A stretch of DNA of 64,000 nt from Nocardia coubleae NBRC 108252 (GCF_001612805.1 NZ_BDBD01000018.1:1-64000), one strand, 5' to 3'. Positions 49,161 through 58,999 are shown, numbered from the stretch's first letter. Numbers and translations are program-made. Notes: generated by a model not told the origin, from the letters alone.

Positions 49161-50444
49161 GTGAAACTGCTCGCCGATACCCGGCCCCTGCGAAATCGCG
49201 ACTATCGCAGGCTGTGGACGACCAACATCGTCACCGTCATCGGCGCGCAGCTGTCGGTAGTCGCGGTGCCGCAGCAGATCTTTCAGATCACCGGCAGCTC
49301 CGGGTACGTGGGCCTGGCCGGACTGTTCGGCCTGATTCCGCTGGTGGTGTTCGGGCTGTGGGGCGGCGCGCTGGCCGACGTGATGGACCGGCGCACCCTG
49401 CTCGTCATCACCACCGCGGGCACCGGGGCGACGGCGGTCGCGTTCTGGGTGCAGGCCGCGCTCGGCCTGAACAACGTGTGGCTCGTGCTCGGGTTGTTCG
49501 CCACCCAGCAGGCGTTCTTCGCGGTCAACCAGCCGACCCGCAGCGCCCTGATCGCCCGGTTGCTGCCGCCCGAGCAGATCGCCGCCGCCAGTTCGCTGAG
49601 CATGACGGTGCAGAACGTCGGCATGATCGCCGGACCGGTCCTCGCCGGTGTGCTGATCCCCGTGCTCGGTCTGCCGACGCTGTACCTGCTCGACGCGATC
49701 GCGCTGCTCGCCACCCTGTGGGCGGTGTGCCGCCTGCCCGCCTTCCCGCCGAGCGGTGAGCAGCGCCGGGCCGGTCTGCGTGCCGTGATCGACGGCTTCC
49801 GCTATCTCACCGGCCAGCGGATCCTGCTCGCCTCCTTCGTCGTCGACATCATCGCCATGGTGTTCGGCATGCCGCGCGCGCTGTTCCCGCAGATCGCGCA
49901 CGAGACGTTCCACGATCCGGCCGAGGGCGGTGTGGCGCTCGGTCTGTTGTTCGCGGCGATCTCGGCGGGCGCGGTGCTGGGCGGAGTGTTCTCCGGCTGG
50001 GTGCCAAGGGTGCGCAGGCAGGGGTTGGCGGTGATCGTGTGCATCGCGATCTGGGGTGTGGCGATGGTCGGTTTCGGCCTCGCGGTCGGCCTGGCCGGTC
50101 ACCTGTTCGGGCTGGGGGTGTGGTTGTGGATCGCGCTGGCGTTCCTGGCGCTCGGCGGTGCGGTCGACATGGTGTCGGCGGCGTTCCGGACGGCGATGTT
50201 GCTCAACGTGTCGACCGACGAGATGCGCGGTCGGCTGCAGGGGGTGTTCATCGTGGTTGTCGCCGGTGGACCACGGGTCGGTGATGTTGCCCACGGTTTT
50301 GCCGCCGCGAGCCTGGGTACTGCTGTTGCCGCCGCGGGTGGTGGCGTCCTCGTGGTGATCGGGGTGCTTCTCGCCGCATTGGCCTTCCCCGCTTTCGTTC
50401 GCTACCGCGTGGCTCGCGCGCACGCCGAGGTTGTCGCCGAATAA
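49161..50444 (+). CDS. MFS exporter, EntS-like
   Basis: This 427-residue transporter has about 12 hydrophobic segments and the MFS_3 layout (RPLRNRDYRRLWTTNIVTVIGAQLSVVAVPQQIFQITGSSGYVGLAGLFGLIPLVVFGLWGGALADVMDRR at the N-terminus). This group includes the enterobactin exporter EntS and macrolide pumps. A role in exporting the siderophore made at 0-5.6 kb is possible but rests only on family resemblance; no iron box was seen before it. It starts at a GTG 64 bp after pdxH. Confidence 0.86.
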   Translation: MKLLADTRPLRNRDYRRLWTTNIVTVIGAQLSVVAVPQQIFQITGSSGYVGLAGLFGLIPLVVFGLWGGALADVMDRRTLLVITTAGTGATAVAFWVQAALGLNNVWLVLGLFATQQAFFAVNQPTRSALIARLLPPEQIAAASSLSMTVQNVGMIAGPVLAGVLIPVLGLPTLYLLDAIALLATLWAVCRLPAFPPSGEQRRAGLRAVIDGFRYLTGQRILLASFVVDIIAMVFGMPRALFPQIAHETFHDPAEGGVALGLLFAAISAGAVLGGVFSGWVPRVRRQGLAVIVCIAIWGVAMVGFGLAVGLAGHLFGLGVWLWIALAFLALGGAVDMVSAAFRTAMLLNVSTDEMRGRLQGVFIVVVAGGPRVGDVAHGFAAASLGTAVAAAGGGVLVVIGVLLAALAFPAFVRYRVARAHAEVVAE

Positions 50445-50607
50445 GTTGGGAGACAAGGAAATACATGGTCGACGCGGGTGGTGGGCAGGTTCGGGCCGTG
50501 ACCACCGGTTCCGGCCCCGCCGCGCGCCGTGCGAACCCGGATCCGCGCAGGTGGAGCACCTCACCACGGATTCGCCCCGGTGTGAGCACAGCCCAGGCCA
50601 ACCCTGA

Positions 50608-50638
50608 TTGCTCATCCACGGCCGACAAGAGTTAGCGT
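50608..50638 (+). promoter_or_regulatory. Possible housekeeping promoter of gltA
   Basis: TTGCTC (50608-50613) and TAGCGT (50633-50638) are 19 bp apart, about 100 bp before the gltA start. A GCGCCGT/ACGGCGC hairpin follows in the leader. The rest of the 294-bp gap from 50445 holds nothing else I can identify. Confidence 0.4.
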
Positions 50639-50738
50639 TACACCAAGCGCGCCGTCTGCCGACCGCAAACGGCGCACGGTTCGGCGCCGGGTTTCAGGGC
50701 TCGGCGAGAATCTCAACTAGCCTGAGAGGGATCCTTCC

Positions 50739-52052
<1,314 letters not shown>

Positions 52053-52092
52053 TCATCTGGACAACGCACACTATCGAAGGGGATAGCCCGCA

Positions 52093-52452
52093 ATGACCAA
52101 GCCGGAAATCGAATTCCAGGAGGGCCCGCCGCCCTCTCAGCTCGTCATCAAGGACATCATCGAAGGCGAAGGCGCCGAAGCTGTGCCCGGCGGCACCGTG
52201 GAGGTCCACTACGTCGGCGTCGAGTTCGAGACCGGCGAGCAGTTCGATTCCTCCTGGGACCGTGGTGAATCCATCACCTTCCCGCTGCGCGGCCTGATCC
52301 AGGGCTGGCAGGACGGTATCCCGGGGATGAAGGTCGGCGGCCGTCGCCAGCTGACCATCCCGCCGGAGCTGGCCTACGGTCCGGTCGGTGCGGGTCACCA
52401 CCTGTCGGGCAAGACCCTGGTCTTCGTGATCGACCTGCTCGACGCCAACTGA
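52093..52452 (+). CDS. FKBP-type peptidyl-prolyl cis-trans isomerase
   Basis: This 119-residue protein is a complete single FKBP domain without a signal peptide, so it is cytoplasmic. Family residues are present: VHYVGVEFETGEQFDSSWDRGESITFPL, VIQGWQDGIPGMKVGGRRQLTIPPELAYG (here LIQGW) and a final LVFVIDLLD. It catalyses proline isomerisation during folding. The gltA-FKBP order is conserved in corynebacteria and relatives. AAGGGG precedes the ATG. Confidence 0.94.
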   Translation: MTKPEIEFQEGPPPSQLVIKDIIEGEGAEAVPGGTVEVHYVGVEFETGEQFDSSWDRGESITFPLRGLIQGWQDGIPGMKVGGRRQLTIPPELAYGPVGAGHHLSGKTLVFVIDLLDAN

Positions 52453-52461
52453 GCTGAGCTA

Positions 52462-52502
52462 CCGGCGGCCCGTGTTTCCCTCAGGGAGACACGGGCCGCC
52501 GG
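52462..52502. terminator. Bidirectional intrinsic terminator
   Basis: A 14-bp stem, CCGGCGGCCCGTGT (52462-52475) with 52489-52502, is extended inward by a TCCCT/AGGGA pair. It separates the FKBP gene from the convergent gene ending at 52507. Confidence 0.92.
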
Positions 52503-52506
52503 CGTT

Positions 52507-53079
52507 TCACACCTTGTCGATCGCGGCGGCCAGCCAACGGTCGTCGACCTTGCGCATGGTCAGTGCGAAGGTGGTGCGCTGCGACCGACCGTCGGGTGCG
52601 GTGCCGTTGGTCAGCCGCTGACCGACGATGGCGACGACGACGTACTCGGTGCCCGCGCCGGACCTGGACAGACACTCCGGCTCGCCCTCGACCGTCGAGG
52701 ACACCTGAGCGGTCTCCATCGCCGCCCGCAGCCCGGCGGCGCCCTCCACGAACTGGTCGTGGAATTCGCCGGTGGAACCGGCCCGCATCTGCTCGAAGTA
52801 GCCGTCCAAGTCGCTGTGGTGATAAGTCACCATCAACCGCGCGAACGCGCAGGCCGCGAGTCGGGCCGCCTCCTGGGGCAGCACGGTGGGCTCGCCCGGC
52901 AGCGCCACGGGAGCGGCGGGTTCGCGAAACACGGCCACCGCGCCTGCCGAGCCGCCGATCAGGGCCGCGACGAGCACCAGGAGGCCGACGACGATCCAGC
53001 CGACACCGGGCGAGCCGCCCGGCGGGCGCACCGGTCCGGTGGGTGCGACATTGTGTGTACCAGAGCCGGTTTCGATCAT
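52507..53079 (-). CDS. Mce-associated-like membrane protein
   Basis: This 190-residue protein has a proline-rich cytoplasmic start, one transmembrane segment (about residues 28-50, GWIVVGLLVLVAALIGGSAGAVAV) and an extracytoplasmic NTF2-like domain (CAFARLMVTYHHSDLDGYFEQMRAGSTGEFHDQFVEGAAGLRAAMETAQVSSTVEGE...). That is the layout of Mce-associated (Mas) proteins, but no mce operon is in the window, so it is an orphan. AAGGGGGG lies just before the ATG. Confidence 0.75.
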   Translation of the reverse strand: MIETGSGTHNVAPTGPVRPPGGSPGVGWIVVGLLVLVAALIGGSAGAVAVFREPAAPVALPGEPTVLPQEAARLAACAFARLMVTYHHSDLDGYFEQMRAGSTGEFHDQFVEGAAGLRAAMETAQVSSTVEGEPECLSRSGAGTEYVVVAIVGQRLTNGTAPDGRSQRTTFALTMRKVDDRWLAAAIDKV

Positions 53080-53283
53080 CCTGCCCCCCTTCCCGCGCGT
53101 CAGCTTACGGGCTGCGGCGCCCCGTGGCGCGGCGCGGTCGGGCATCGGGGTAATGTGCGGCGAGTGTGACCGGAGCCATAGCTCCCCGTGTGTCTCGTTT
53201 CCAATGCGTTGTCCATGACAGTGACTTGTTCGATTCGCCCGAGGCCCGGCTGCTCGGGTGATTCGGGAGGGAGATTCTCGATC

Positions 53284-53907
53284 ATGTTCCACCACAAGGT
53301 TGTCCGTCACGCGCTGGCCGCCGTGCTGCCCGTCGCCGTCGCGGTGAGCGTGGTCGGTGCCGGGACGGCTTCGGCTGAATCCGATCAGGTGCGCTTCGCG
53401 CAGGGGCTGGCCAGCACCGGCGAAGGGTTCAGCACGACTGTCGCCCCGGATCTGCGCACCGTGTCGGCCTCGCTGTCCGAAGGTCGTTTCGTGCTCGGCC
53501 CGCAGGGTGTGGTCGTCGAATCGGCCGCGGGCGAGCAGACCGGGCAGATCCCCACCTCGTTCACCACGGCGGGCGGAAACCTCATCTCCCTCGCCACCGA
53601 GATCGCCGCCGACGGCCACAGCCTCACGGTGACTCCGCAGCCCACCCCCGCCGCGACGGCCGAACTGCGCACCATCGCCACCAACCCCGCCGCCCAGTTC
53701 CCCGACCCGGTCCAGAACGCCGCAGCCATCGGCGCGGGCATCGGCCTGATCGCCGCCGCCGTCGTCTGCATCCCGATGATCACCACGATGATCCTCTACC
53801 TGCCCTGCGTCGGCCTCGTCGGCCTCCCCAACGCCCTGGTAGGCGCCCTGATCGGCGCCATCGTCGGCGTAGCCGCCCCGGACGTCATCCCTCAGATCCT
53901 GCCCTGA
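53284..53907 (+). CDS. Secreted protein with C-terminal membrane hairpin, paralogue 1 (DUF8020-like)
   Basis: This 207-residue protein has a signal peptide (cleavage likely after ASA, residue 31), a domain of about 100 residues (FSTTVAPDLRTVSASLSEGRFVLGPQGVVVESAAGEQTG), then two glycine/alanine-rich hydrophobic stretches (AAAIGAGIGLIAAAVVCIPMITTMILYLPCVGLVGL and LVGALIGAIVGVAAPDVIPQILP) with two cysteines. It is clearly paralogous to the gene at 55374, including the ending IP-x4-PQ(I/V)LP-like and the GGGAGGGAG-type ribosome-binding region. Function is unknown; I recall similar nocardial proteins under DUF8020. Confidence 0.75.
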   Translation: MFHHKVVRHALAAVLPVAVAVSVVGAGTASAESDQVRFAQGLASTGEGFSTTVAPDLRTVSASLSEGRFVLGPQGVVVESAAGEQTGQIPTSFTTAGGNLISLATEIAADGHSLTVTPQPTPAATAELRTIATNPAAQFPDPVQNAAAIGAGIGLIAAAVVCIPMITTMILYLPCVGLVGLPNALVGALIGAIVGVAAPDVIPQILP

Positions 53908-53917
53908 CCCCGAAACC

Positions 53918-53949
53918 CTGCGGCCCGGTCTACTTCGACCGGGCCGCAG
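53918..53949. terminator. Bidirectional intrinsic terminator
   Basis: CTGCGGCCCGGTC (53918-53930) is the exact reverse complement of 53937-53949, with a 6-nt loop, between the convergent genes ending at 53907 and 53975. Confidence 0.92.
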
Positions 53950-53974
53950 GCATTTCCAGCGCAGATACCGCGGG

Positions 53975-55135
53975 CTACTCGTGGACGACCTCGACAGGGT
54001 CGGTGAGGGCGAGGGCCAAGGCGGATTGCTGGGATTGACCACGTGGGGGGAGGGCTTCGAGTGCCTTGCTGGTTTGGGTGTTGAGGTTGCCGACGATGTT
54101 CTGCAGGGCGCCTACGCCGCCGGTGAGTTGTTCGATGGCCGAGACCAGTTGGGCGCCACCCTGTTCGGCGAGGGTGGGGAGGTCTTTGGCGAGGGCGGCA
54201 CCCTGGGTGAGCTGGTCGCGGGCGCTGTTGAGGCGGGCGACGACCGTGCGCAGGAGCGTGCCGAGGTCGGTATCGGGATCTACTGCGGCGCCCGTCAATT
54301 CGCTCAGACCGGCCAACTGGGTGCCCGCCTGGTTCGAGACCGCCTGGAGCGCTTCGAGTTTGGTGATGATGCCGGCCAGCTGGGGGTCGGCGGCGAAGGG
54401 GAGTGCCTTCAGTGGCGGCAGGATCTGGTCGAGACCGGAGCCGAGGGCGGCCGCGCTGTTCTGCACGCCCGCGATGGTCACGCCGGTGGAGCTGAGGGCA
54501 TCGGCGAGCTGGGTGGCCTGCAGTGCCGCGCCGTCGACGGTCTGGTTCAGCAACTCGATCGCCGAAGTGAGCTGTCCCGCCCCTTGTTTGGCGAAGTCGA
54601 GGAAGCCGAGCAACTGCTCCGCCCCACCGCTGAACTGGTCGGCCCCATCGGCGGCCGCGTTCACGCCCGCGCTCAGAAGCTGGGCGGTGAACTGCACCGA
54701 GGTCATCTGATTGCGCGCCTGCGACACCGCCGCCAACGCCGCATCCACGCCGGACGCGCCGATCCGATGAGTCACCACGTCGACCGCGCCGTTGACCGTG
54801 CGCTGGTCGGCGCCTTCGTGAGTGGTGACGGTGACCTTGGCGCGCTGCGGTGTCGGCGTCGCGAGGGTGGCCATGGCCGAGGTGAGATCGGCGGGCAGCG
54901 TGATCACCGCGGCGTAGTCGCCGGGGTCGACCTCACCGGGCTTCGCGAGCGTCCACTCGTAGCCGCCCGCGTCCTGCACCGCCTTGGCGACCCGTTCACC
55001 GGTCGGTCCGGTGTCGGCGTTGACAAGCGCGATCCCGGTAGGCGCGGAATCCGTTGTGGCGCAAGCGGCGACGGTGGCACCGGTGAACAGGACGGCGGTG
55101 AGCAGGCAGAGCAGGCGGGCGCGTGTGTGGATCAC
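53975..55135 (-). CDS. YhgE/Pip-like lipoprotein
   Basis: This 386-residue protein has a type II signal peptide with lipobox TVAAC (Cys25) and then a YhgE/phage-infection-protein-like extracytoplasmic domain (IALVNADTGPTGERVAKAV, YEWTLAKPGEVDPGDYAAVITLPADLTSAMATL), followed by a long Ala/Gln/Leu-rich helical region (about 160-370). Full YhgE proteins continue into an ABC-2-like membrane domain; here that is absent and the protein is instead lipid-anchored. It is flanked by two secreted paralogues on the opposite strand. The GTG start at 55135 is chosen from the signal peptide. Confidence 0.75.
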   Translation of the reverse strand: MIHTRARLLCLLTAVLFTGATVAACATTDSAPTGIALVNADTGPTGERVAKAVQDAGGYEWTLAKPGEVDPGDYAAVITLPADLTSAMATLATPTPQRAKVTVTTHEGADQRTVNGAVDVVTHRIGASGVDAALAAVSQARNQMTSVQFTAQLLSAGVNAAADGADQFSGGAEQLLGFLDFAKQGAGQLTSAIELLNQTVDGAALQATQLADALSSTGVTIAGVQNSAAALGSGLDQILPPLKALPFAADPQLAGIITKLEALQAVSNQAGTQLAGLSELTGAAVDPDTDLGTLLRTVVARLNSARDQLTQGAALAKDLPTLAEQGGAQLVSAIEQLTGGVGALQNIVGNLNTQTSKALEALPPRGQSQQSALALALTDPVEVVHE

Positions 55136-55373
55136 AGCCGCGACGGTATCGGGACAGTTCGGTGCGGGTCGTGGGGGTTGTCTGAGAGTTCGTTGAGGAA
55201 CACCATTTCCCACTCATCGAGACTGTTAACCCCCGAATGCTATGTGCTGTGTCACAGTTCCGGTTTCGCAGCTGTTCTGTTCGGTACAACTCTCGAGTCA
55301 ATCGACATCGAGATTTTTTCGATTCGTCCGGGGGTTCGGGGGTCGCCGGAGGCATCGGGAGGGAGACATTTTC

Positions 55374-56027
55374 ATGTTCCGCCACACCATCACCCGTGCG
55401 GGTCGCCGCGCGTTCGTCGCCGCGCTGCCGCTGGCCGTCGCCACCTCGCTGGTCACCGCGGGCACCGCTGCCGCCGACGTGACCGAGCGTCAGGCGCAGA
55501 TCGCCACGGGCCTGTCCAGCGTCGTGTCCGAGGGTGGTGTCGACTTCCGCAGCGCCGTCTCGCCCGACCTGCGCACCATCTCCGCGACCGTCGAGAACGG
55601 CCGCTTCGTGCTCACCCCCGACGCGCTGACCGTGGTCTCCGCCGAGGGCGTCACCGTCGGTGAGGTGCCGCTGAAGCTGAACACCGTCGACGGCAACGCC
55701 ATCGCGGTCGCCTCCGTGGTCTCGGCCGACGGCAAGAGCGTGTCGATGGCCCCCGCGCTGTCGGCCGACACCAGCACCGAGCTGAAGAACATCGCCACCG
55801 ACCCGGCCGCCGCCAACCACGACCCGGTCCAGAACGGTGCCGCCGCGGGCGCGACGATCGGTGCGATCGCCGCCGCCATCCTGTGCGTCCCGGCCCTGGC
55901 CGCGTTCATCATCGGCTACGTCTTCTGCGCCATCCCCGGCGTGATCTCCACCGCCATCACCGGCGCGGTGATCGGCGCCGTCATCGGCCTGGTCATCCCG
56001 GAAGCCGTCCCCCAGGTCCTGCCCTGA
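55374..56027 (+). CDS. Secreted protein with C-terminal membrane hairpin, paralogue 2 (DUF8020-like)
   Basis: This 217-residue protein shares its whole plan with the one at 53284: signal peptide (cleavage after AAA, about residue 34), a shared core (FRSAVSPDLRTISATVENGRFVLTPDALTVVSAEG), the (D/N)PVQN(G/A)AA joint, and two glycine/alanine-rich hydrophobic segments containing two cysteines, ending PEAVPQVLP. GGGAGGGAG lies before the ATG at the same place as in the paralogue, and TTCGATTCG occurs in both leaders, so the duplication includes regulatory DNA. Function is unknown. Confidence 0.75.
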   Translation: MFRHTITRAGRRAFVAALPLAVATSLVTAGTAAADVTERQAQIATGLSSVVSEGGVDFRSAVSPDLRTISATVENGRFVLTPDALTVVSAEGVTVGEVPLKLNTVDGNAIAVASVVSADGKSVSMAPALSADTSTELKNIATDPAAANHDPVQNGAAAGATIGAIAAAILCVPALAAFIIGYVFCAIPGVISTAITGAVIGAVIGLVIPEAVPQVLP

Positions 56028-56067
56028 TGATCCGCACCCGCGGGCGGTAGCCCTCGGCTCGGCACAC

Positions 56068-56098
56068 GAAAGCCCCGCACTCGCCGTGCGGGGCTTTC
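56068..56098. terminator. Bidirectional intrinsic terminator
   Basis: A perfect 13-bp stem (GAAAGCCCCGCAC, 56068-56080, with 56086-56098) ends in CTTTCGG. It separates paralogue 2 from the last gene of the Asp23 operon, whose stop codon is at 56101. Confidence 0.94.
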
Positions 56099-56100
56099 GG

Positions 56101-56676
56101 CTACCTGGCGCGCTTGGTTCTGCCGCGATCGGCGATCCGGAACTCGACGCTCACCGGAATCGCACTGAGCTCCAAGGCCGTTCGCAACCGGGGAACGGCG
56201 TGACCGAGTATCCGTTTGCGCAATGCGGTCAGATCGGCGTCGGGGTCGGTCTCGACCAGCAGATGCAGATCGGGTGCCAGCTTTGTGCCCGAGAGCCGGG
56301 CGGTGGCCGATCGGACCCCGTCGTAGGTCTCGATGTCGGCGGCAACCGGTTCGGCGGCGGCACCGGAACCGAGGCGGGTGTACCCCTGCTCGGTGGAGTC
56401 CCCGAGCTGCCACACCGTCTGCTTGGGCAGGCGCGTGAATTGGGCGGCCAGCCACCGCAACGCGGCGAGCGCGAGGACGACGGCTCCCGCCACAGCGAGG
56501 AAGAAGACCCAGTGCGGTGGTTCCGCCGTCCCGGGTACCAGCGGTGAATCGCGCGAGATCCGGGCGAAGGCACCGAGGTGTGCCGCGATCAGCAGCCCGC
56601 CCGCCGTGGCGAGCGTGAGGCCGAGCAGCCCGAGCAGTCCGCGATTGAGCCGGGCGGGCCGGTTGACGACGGTCAT
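56101..56676 (-). CDS. AmaP-like alkaline-shock membrane anchor protein
   Basis: This 190-residue protein has two transmembrane segments near the N-terminus (about 11-34 and 55-76) and a cytoplasmic C-terminal domain, the layout of AmaP, which tethers Asp23 to the membrane in staphylococci. It is the last gene of the nine-gene operon and its ATG overlaps the previous stop (ATGA). Assignment rests on layout and context. Confidence 0.78.
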   Translation of the reverse strand: MTVVNRPARLNRGLLGLLGLTLATAGGLLIAAHLGAFARISRDSPLVPGTAEPPHWVFFLAVAGAVVLALAALRWLAAQFTRLPKQTVWQLGDSTEQGYTRLGSGAAAEPVAADIETYDGVRSATARLSGTKLAPDLHLLVETDPDADLTALRKRILGHAVPRLRTALELSAIPVSVEFRIADRGRTKRAR

Positions 56677-57209
56677 CGCGTACCTCCTGGTCCGATCGTG
56701 CGCAGGCTGGTGCGCAGGCGGGGGACAACGGCCGGCCTGATCCGGTCCAGCCGGGCGGACACGGCTGTGCCGAGGTTCTCAGCGGTCCGCTCGGCGGTGT
56801 GATGGGTGTGCCCCGCGATGTGGATCTTCTTGCGGCGCAACCGGACCCGCGCCTTCTCGACACCGTCGACGGCGCCCGCGGCATCAGTGAGCGCGTGCCG
56901 CAGGCTGCGCCGAGCGATCCCGGCCTCGAGATCGTCACCGGGTTCCAGCGCGAGCACCACCGGCTTGCCCGGTGTCACCGCGACCGCGAGCAGCGCCAAC
57001 CCCACCACGGCGAGGACCGCACCCGCACCGAGCACCCACACGCTGTCCCACGACGTGTCGTGCAGCCGGGTGGCGAGACTGTCGTAGGAAACCCATTCCC
57101 GTGACCCGGTGAGCCGCTGGATCAGCGACACCGCGACGAGCACGGCGGCGCCGAGCAACGCCAGGGCGACGACGACGGCCGGGACGACCCGGCGGGGCCG
57201 ACGCGTCAT
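56673..57209 (-). CDS. DUF6286-like membrane protein of the Asp23 operon
   Basis: This 178-residue protein also has two membrane segments (about 10-30 and 58-82) and a basic C-terminal domain (VEKARVRLRRKKIHIAGHTHHTAERTAENL). It is a distant relative of the AmaP-like protein next to it, especially in the C-terminal domain, so the two may form a heteromeric anchor. It overlaps both neighbours by 4 nt. Confidence 0.76.
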   Translation of the reverse strand: MTRRPRRVVPAVVVALALLGAAVLVAVSLIQRLTGSREWVSYDSLATRLHDTSWDSVWVLGAGAVLAVVGLALLAVAVTPGKPVVLALEPGDDLEAGIARRSLRHALTDAAGAVDGVEKARVRLRRKKIHIAGHTHHTAERTAENLGTAVSARLDRIRPAVVPRLRTSLRTIGPGGTR

Positions 57210-57559
57210 CGGACTCTCCTTTCCGGCGGTTCGGGAACCATGGCCGACACCTCGATGTCGACCCGTGGCACGGTCAGACCGGTCAGCGCCTCGGTCCTGG
57301 CGATGAGGTGCGCGCGGCACGCGTCGGTGACGCGCGCGACCGGCGACGGATAGCGGACCGGGAGCCGGACGTGCAGGGTGGCGCCGGTCCCGACGACCTC
57401 GGCGCGCACCCGCACATCCGGTTCGACCCCGGCCACCTCGGTCGCGGCCCGAGCGGCGATGCGCCGTACGACGCGCTCGTCGATCGTCGTCGCCCCTGGC
57501 AATTCGGCGGTCTCGGGACGCGCGGTGACGCCTGCGAGCTCGGTGGCGGCGCTGGTCAC
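57206..57559 (-). CDS. Asp23/Gls24 family envelope stress protein (short)
   Basis: This 117-residue protein carries an Asp23-type domain: TTIDERVVRRIAARAATEVAGVEP at its start and a two-strand region followed by LIARTEALTGLTVPRVDIEVSAMV at its end. Asp23 proteins form membrane-proximal filaments or assemblies during envelope stress. It overlaps its neighbours by 4 nt on both sides. Confidence 0.83.
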   Translation of the reverse strand: MTSAATELAGVTARPETAELPGATTIDERVVRRIAARAATEVAGVEPDVRVRAEVVGTGATLHVRLPVRYPSPVARVTDACRAHLIARTEALTGLTVPRVDIEVSAMVPEPPERRVR

Positions 57560-57744
57560 CGCCTGCTCCGATCCTGCGCCGACCGCAGCAGCCCGGACAG
57601 ATCGACTTCACCGTCGAGCCAGCGCCCGATCAGCAGGCCGAGGCCACCGAAGATCAGCACAACGGCGAACGCGCCGAGCCCGCCGAAAGCGGCGGCGAAG
57701 CCGAGGGACAGGCCCATGACGAGGCAGATCGTGGTGGCGTTCAT
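57556..57744 (-). CDS. Small DUF2273-like membrane protein
   Basis: This 62-residue protein is almost entirely two hydrophobic segments (ICLVMGLSLGFAAAFGGLGAFAVVLIFGGLGLLIGRWLDGE), with a polar tail. DUF2273 proteins accompany Asp23 and AmaP in Gram-positive operons. It overlaps the downstream gene by 4 nt and starts 1 nt after the upstream stop. Confidence 0.8.
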   Translation of the reverse strand: MNATTICLVMGLSLGFAAAFGGLGAFAVVLIFGGLGLLIGRWLDGEVDLSGLLRSAQDRSRR

Positions 57745-57745
57745 G

Positions 57746-58216
57746 TCACTGCACCCGGTCGCGGGTCGGCTGCTGCTGGTCGTCGGACTCGTCTTCGATG
57801 TAGACGTCGTTGACGTTGATATTGACCTCGACGACCTCGAGTCCGGTCATCTGCTCGATGGCCGTGATCACGTTGCGGCGCACCGCGCGCGCCAACTCGG
57901 CGATGGCGACGCCGTATTCGACGACGAGTTCCAGGTCGACCGCGGCCTGCTTCTCGCCGACCTCGACCGAGACACCCTGGCCGATGCTCGAGGAAGCGCC
58001 CGGAATGCGGTCGCGCAGTGCGCCGATCGCGCGGGCGGTGCCACCACCGAGGGCGTACACGCCGCGTACCTCACGTGCCGCGAGCCCGGCGATCTTCTGG
58101 ACAACGGTATCGGCGATGGTCGTCGTGCCCTGGTCGGTCGCCAGCGCGCCCGTACCCTTGCCCGGTGCGCCGGTCTTCTCGACGGCCTTGCTGTTCTCGG
58201 TGCTCGTGCTGGTCAT
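57746..58216 (-). CDS. Asp23/Gls24 family envelope stress protein (main copy)
   Basis: This 156-residue protein is the best match to canonical Asp23: GTTTIADTVVQKIAGLAAREVRGVYALGGG, VSVEVGEKQAAVDLELVVEYGVAIAELARAVRRNVITAIEQMTGLEVVEVNINVNDVYI. The N-terminal 28 residues are disordered. GGAGG lies about 7 nt before the ATG, stronger than for other operon genes, and it follows the only sizeable gap (73 bp), so it may be made in larger amounts. Confidence 0.9.
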   Translation of the reverse strand: MTSTSTENSKAVEKTGAPGKGTGALATDQGTTTIADTVVQKIAGLAAREVRGVYALGGGTARAIGALRDRIPGASSSIGQGVSVEVGEKQAAVDLELVVEYGVAIAELARAVRRNVITAIEQMTGLEVVEVNINVNDVYIEDESDDQQQPTRDRVQ

Positions 58217-58289
58217 AGCTTCCTCCGATGGTGTTGTGCTCCAACATTTCTCGAACTAACACTGGTAGGACACCGTGGCCGGGGTTTCG

Positions 58290-58625
58290 TCACGGGCGGG
58301 GAACGTGATCTGGATCGCTCCCGCCGGCAACGGTTTCGGCGTGCAGGTCGACCACATGGATCCGCAACCCCGCGCCTGCCCACGGGGTTTCGTCGAGCAG
58401 CGGGCGAATCGCGGCCTCCAGCTTGTCGATCAGCGGACGCAGCGGCAAACTAGCGGCTACCACGCGCAACTGCACCGCCGTCTCATCGAGATCCACCGCC
58501 GAGCTGCCCGCGTTCCACGGCAACCAGCGGCTGTTCTCCAAGCCCATCGGGACAGCGGGATGTACTCCGTCGACGGCATCGATGGCCGCGACGATCCGGT
58601 CGATCAATTCGGTCTCACCGCTCAC
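58290..58625 (-). CDS. Small Asp23-operon protein
   Basis: This 111-residue soluble protein starts with a GTG that overlaps the preceding stop (GTGA). It reads ETELIDRIVAAIDAVDGVHPAVP at the start and appears to be a diverged member of the Asp23-like group: a helix, then strands (VQLRVVAASLPLRPLIDKLEAAIRPLLDE), then a final strand pair. No independent function is known. Confidence 0.7.
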   Translation of the reverse strand: MSGETELIDRIVAAIDAVDGVHPAVPMGLENSRWLPWNAGSSAVDLDETAVQLRVVAASLPLRPLIDKLEAAIRPLLDETPWAGAGLRIHVVDLHAETVAGGSDPDHVPRP

Positions 58626-58999
58626 GATCGCCCCGGTTCGATATCGAGTACCCACACCGTCACCTCGTCGACCTCGGCGCCGGTGTCTTCGGTGACCGCT
58701 CGCGCGACAGCCTGCTGCACCGCCCGGCCGACCTCGCCGACATGCGCCGACGCCGTCAGCGCCAGATCGACCTGGAGGCTGAGCAGCCCGCCGGTGCGCC
58801 GCACCCGGACACCGGCCGAGGCGGCGGGTTCCTGTCCGATCCAGAGCCGGCGTCCGGTGCGGGCGAGCTGACCGACCAGGCCGAGTACGCCGGGTTCGAG
58901 CCGGGCGACCCCGGACACCGCGGCCGCCGCCCGCGCGGCGACCGCGGCGATCACGGCGTCGCCGACGATCACTTCGGTTTCGGGGAGCATGCCGGTCAC
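58622..58999 (-). CDS. Asp23/Gls24-like protein
   Basis: This 125-residue protein has an Asp23-like pattern (VIVGDAVIAAVAARAAAAVSGVARLEPG at the start; LQVDLALTASAHVGEVGRAVQQAVARAVTEDTGAEVDEVTVWVLDIE at the end). A GTG at 58999 gives a 4-nt overlap with the upstream stop and is favoured over the ATG at 58990, because all its neighbours use such overlaps. Confidence 0.8.
   Translation of the reverse strand: MTGMLPETEVIVGDAVIAAVAARAAAAVSGVARLEPGVLGLVGQLARTGRRLWIGQEPAASAGVRVRRTGGLLSLQVDLALTASAHVGEVGRAVQQAVARAVTEDTGAEVDEVTVWVLDIEPGRS

Noticed and set aside
49161..50444. Assignment of the MFS protein as the dedicated siderophore exporter
   Set aside because: Family resemblance to EntS is not specific, and there is no iron box upstream and no linkage to the siderophore genes.
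55250..55256. Second TGTCACA (possible ECF41 -35) upstream of paralogue 2
   Set aside because: No CGTC lies at the required 15-17 bp distance downstream.
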